Shown one piece after another: positions 5,637-6,600 of a stretch of 6,600 nucleotides of DNA (positions are counted from its first letter, which is position 1; each line of letters starts with the position of its first letter). The stretch covers positions 1 through 6,600 of the forward strand of contig CADBPP010000021.1 in assembly GCA_902796565.1 (NCBI GenBank), written 5' to 3'. Under the pieces are notes generated by a model. The model was not told the origin of the DNA and searched no databases. It saw nothing but the letters and a program-made list of their open reading frames with translations. This stretch comes from an uncultured Eubacteriales bacterium. Its GTDB lineage: Bacteria; Bacillota; Clostridia; Eubacteriales; Anaerofustaceae. Both the position numbers and the translations under genes were made by a program.

Positions 5637-5687
5637 CTGTCCCGAAGGAACCGCTCCCCGCGGCTGATAGTAAAATACAGGGATGCA

Positions 5688-5696
5688 TGATATAAT
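5688..5696 (+). promoter_or_regulatory. Extended -10 promoter of the DUF2142 gene
   Basis: TGATATAAT is a perfect TGnTATAAT extended -10. No good -35 stands 16-18 nt upstream, which is usual for extended -10 promoters. Transcription would start near 5703, giving a leader of about 32 nt before the ATG at 5735. The hexamer GATGCA occurs on each side of the -10, at 5682-5687 and 5701-5706. The element follows the terminator, which suits an independently transcribed gene. Confidence 0.6.
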
Positions 5697-5734
5697 AACT
5701 GATGCAAAATGGGAACGGCCCTGAGAGGAAGCAT

Positions 5735-6600
5735 ATGAAAGGAAACATCAGGGGGAAGACCCTCGCCTATATGGCGGCGGCCCTCGCCATAATACTGTTT
5801 TTCAGCTTTTACCTGATCCGAAGCGATTTCATCGCGGCGGATCCCTTCAGTGCGCTCCCGGAGAGCTCCCTGGAGCTTTCGGACGGGTATGCGTTTGAGA
5901 TCGTTCCCACATCCCCCCGTGTATACGGCATGCGCTTATCATATATGTCCGGCAGCGGGGAGGGGCTCCGTCTGGAGCTTTCGGACGGGCAGGGAAGCTC
6001 CGGCGGCCTGATATGCTCCGGTATCGGTGAATTCGTCGAACTTATCCCGGAAGGGGAAATGATCCTCTCGCCGGGAAAGACCTACGAAGTTCGGGTCGTC
6101 CTGCCCGAAGGCAGCGTCCTTGCCGTCGCAGGAAAGGATGGCGCACCCTGGGTGAACCTCATATACAGATGGATAGGAAAAGGCGCGCTGAGGCTTTTCT
6201 TCGCTGTCTTTGCTTCGCTTTCGGCCTTTATCCTTTGGATGCTCGTCACAAGGAAGGGGATAAGGACCGAAACGGTCTTTCTTCTCGTGTCGCTGCCCCT
6301 GTGCGCCGCATTCGCCGTGGTGATCCCCGCCCTCAGGGCGCCCGACGAAGTCGTGCATTTTCTCCGGGCCTTCGGTATAGCGAAGGGCAGCCTCATCGTG
6401 CCCCCGGACGGGATGGTGGATCTGCCTTCCAATATCGTGCCCGTGGGATTCAGCGCCCCCTACAGTGAAGTGTTTTCCGTATATTCCATGTTCAGGGGCG
6501 GGGACATCCTGCTGTCAGCCGGGAACGCGGCCTACTCGATACAGAACGCCGCGCTGTACAATCCCCTGGTGTACCTGTTCTGCGTCATCGGCATCGCAGC
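5735..6600 (+). CDS. DUF2142 multi-spanning membrane protein, possible GT-C-like transferase (3' end outside window)
   Basis: I translated 288 codons with no stop; the gene continues past the window. TM1 spans about residues 10-28. An extracytoplasmic, probably beta-rich domain follows (about 35-140), and further helices lie at about 149-170 and 177-196. The segment RAPDEVVHFLRAFGIAKG starts near residue 201 and matches the hallmark APDE...H loop of DUF2142 (A202, D204, E205, H208). A further hydrophobic segment begins with NPLVYLFCVIGIA at the window edge. DUF2142 proteins are large polytopic membrane proteins often found in surface-polysaccharide loci. An acidic motif in the loop after an early helix recalls the catalytic aspartate of GT-C enzymes, so a lipid-sugar-using transferase is plausible but unproven. 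The start at 5735 has GAGAGGA 5 nt upstream. An in-frame ATG at 5702 falls at the predicted transcription start and is less likely. An 18-nt exact repeat inside encodes LELSDG twice. Confidence 0.82.
   Translation, partial: MKGNIRGKTLAYMAAALAIILFFSFYLIRSDFIAADPFSALPESSLELSDGYAFEIVPTSPRVYGMRLSYMSGSGEGLRLELSDGQGSSGGLICSGIGEFVELIPEGEMILSPGKTYEVRVVLPEGSVLAVAGKDGAPWVNLIYRWIGKGALRLFFAVFASLSAFILWMLVTRKGIRTETVFLLVSLPLCAAFAVVIPALRAPDEVVHFLRAFGIAKGSLIVPPDGMVDLPSNIVPVGFSAPYSEVFSVYSMFRGGDILLSAGNAAYSIQNAALYNPLVYLFCVIGIA
5870..5989 (+). repeat. 18-nt in-frame direct repeat inside the DUF2142 gene
   Basis: CTGGAGCTTTCGGACGGG occurs at 5870-5887 and again at 5972-5989, exactly 102 nt (34 codons) apart. Both copies encode LELSDG in the predicted extracytoplasmic domain. 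Identity at the DNA level, including synonymous positions, suggests recent duplication or shared codon choice in two similar beta strands. Confidence 0.7.

Noticed and set aside
5288..5695. A 135-codon plus-strand frame overlapping the small transporter
   Set aside because: It is out of frame with a recognisable four-helix membrane protein, is hydrophilic and R/G-rich, and crosses the terminator.
5939..6432. Minus-strand frames of 139 and 116 codons inside DUF2142
   Set aside because: They are antisense to a continuous DUF2142 reading frame and resemble no family.
1..6600. CRISPR arrays, tRNA genes, IS ends, attachment sites and defence genes
   Set aside because: No regularly spaced repeats, cloverleaf-like segments, transposase motifs or known defence domains were seen on either strand.

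Overview
The window reads as bacterial chromosome, most likely from a moderately GC-rich member of the Firmicutes (Clostridia-like). The clues are purine-rich AGGAGG-type ribosome binding sites, a WYL regulator and a PhoU-tailed Na/Pi symporter of the kind common in that group, frequent ATA codons next to GC-rich codons, and compact operons with ATGA overlaps. No mobile element, tRNA, rRNA or CRISPR was seen. The taxonomic call is an inference from gene style only.

Left half, minus strand. A WYL-domain transcription factor (933-1937) is followed by a CCA-adding tRNA nucleotidyltransferase (cca, 1-943, running off the window), which overlaps it by 11 nt, so the two are almost certainly cotranscribed and translationally coupled. 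Upstream of this pair is a candidate extended -10 promoter, and a perfect 10-bp inverted repeat abuts its -35 position. Further upstream lies a separate minus-strand gene for a Na+/phosphate cotransporter with a C-terminal PhoU domain (2088-3890). It ends at a clear intrinsic terminator (2040-2072).

A 302-bp divergent intergenic region (3891-4192) separates the two transcription directions. It is AT-rich with several A-tracts and holds a short GC-rich island that can fold.

Right half, plus strand. Three genes are joined by 4-nt ATGA overlaps: a soluble dolichol-phosphate-mannose-synthase-like GT2 glycosyltransferase (4193-4915), a small DUF2304 membrane protein with a C-terminal coiled coil (4912-5259), and a 116-aa four-helix SMR/EamA-like transporter (5256-5606). 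A short UUCG-capped hairpin with a T7 tract follows. After it an extended -10 promoter (5688-5696) leads to a DUF2142 multi-spanning membrane protein (5735 to beyond 6600).

Taken together, the plus-strand genes look like a lipid-linked sugar pathway. GT2 with its membrane partner would charge a polyprenyl phosphate on the cytoplasmic face, the small transporter would flip it, and the DUF2142 protein, which may be GT-C-like, would use it outside. The most interesting idea is that GT2 plus DUF2304 forms a split synthase resembling eukaryotic DPM1/DPM3, with DUF2304 supplying the membrane anchor. This is inference from domain architecture and gene order.
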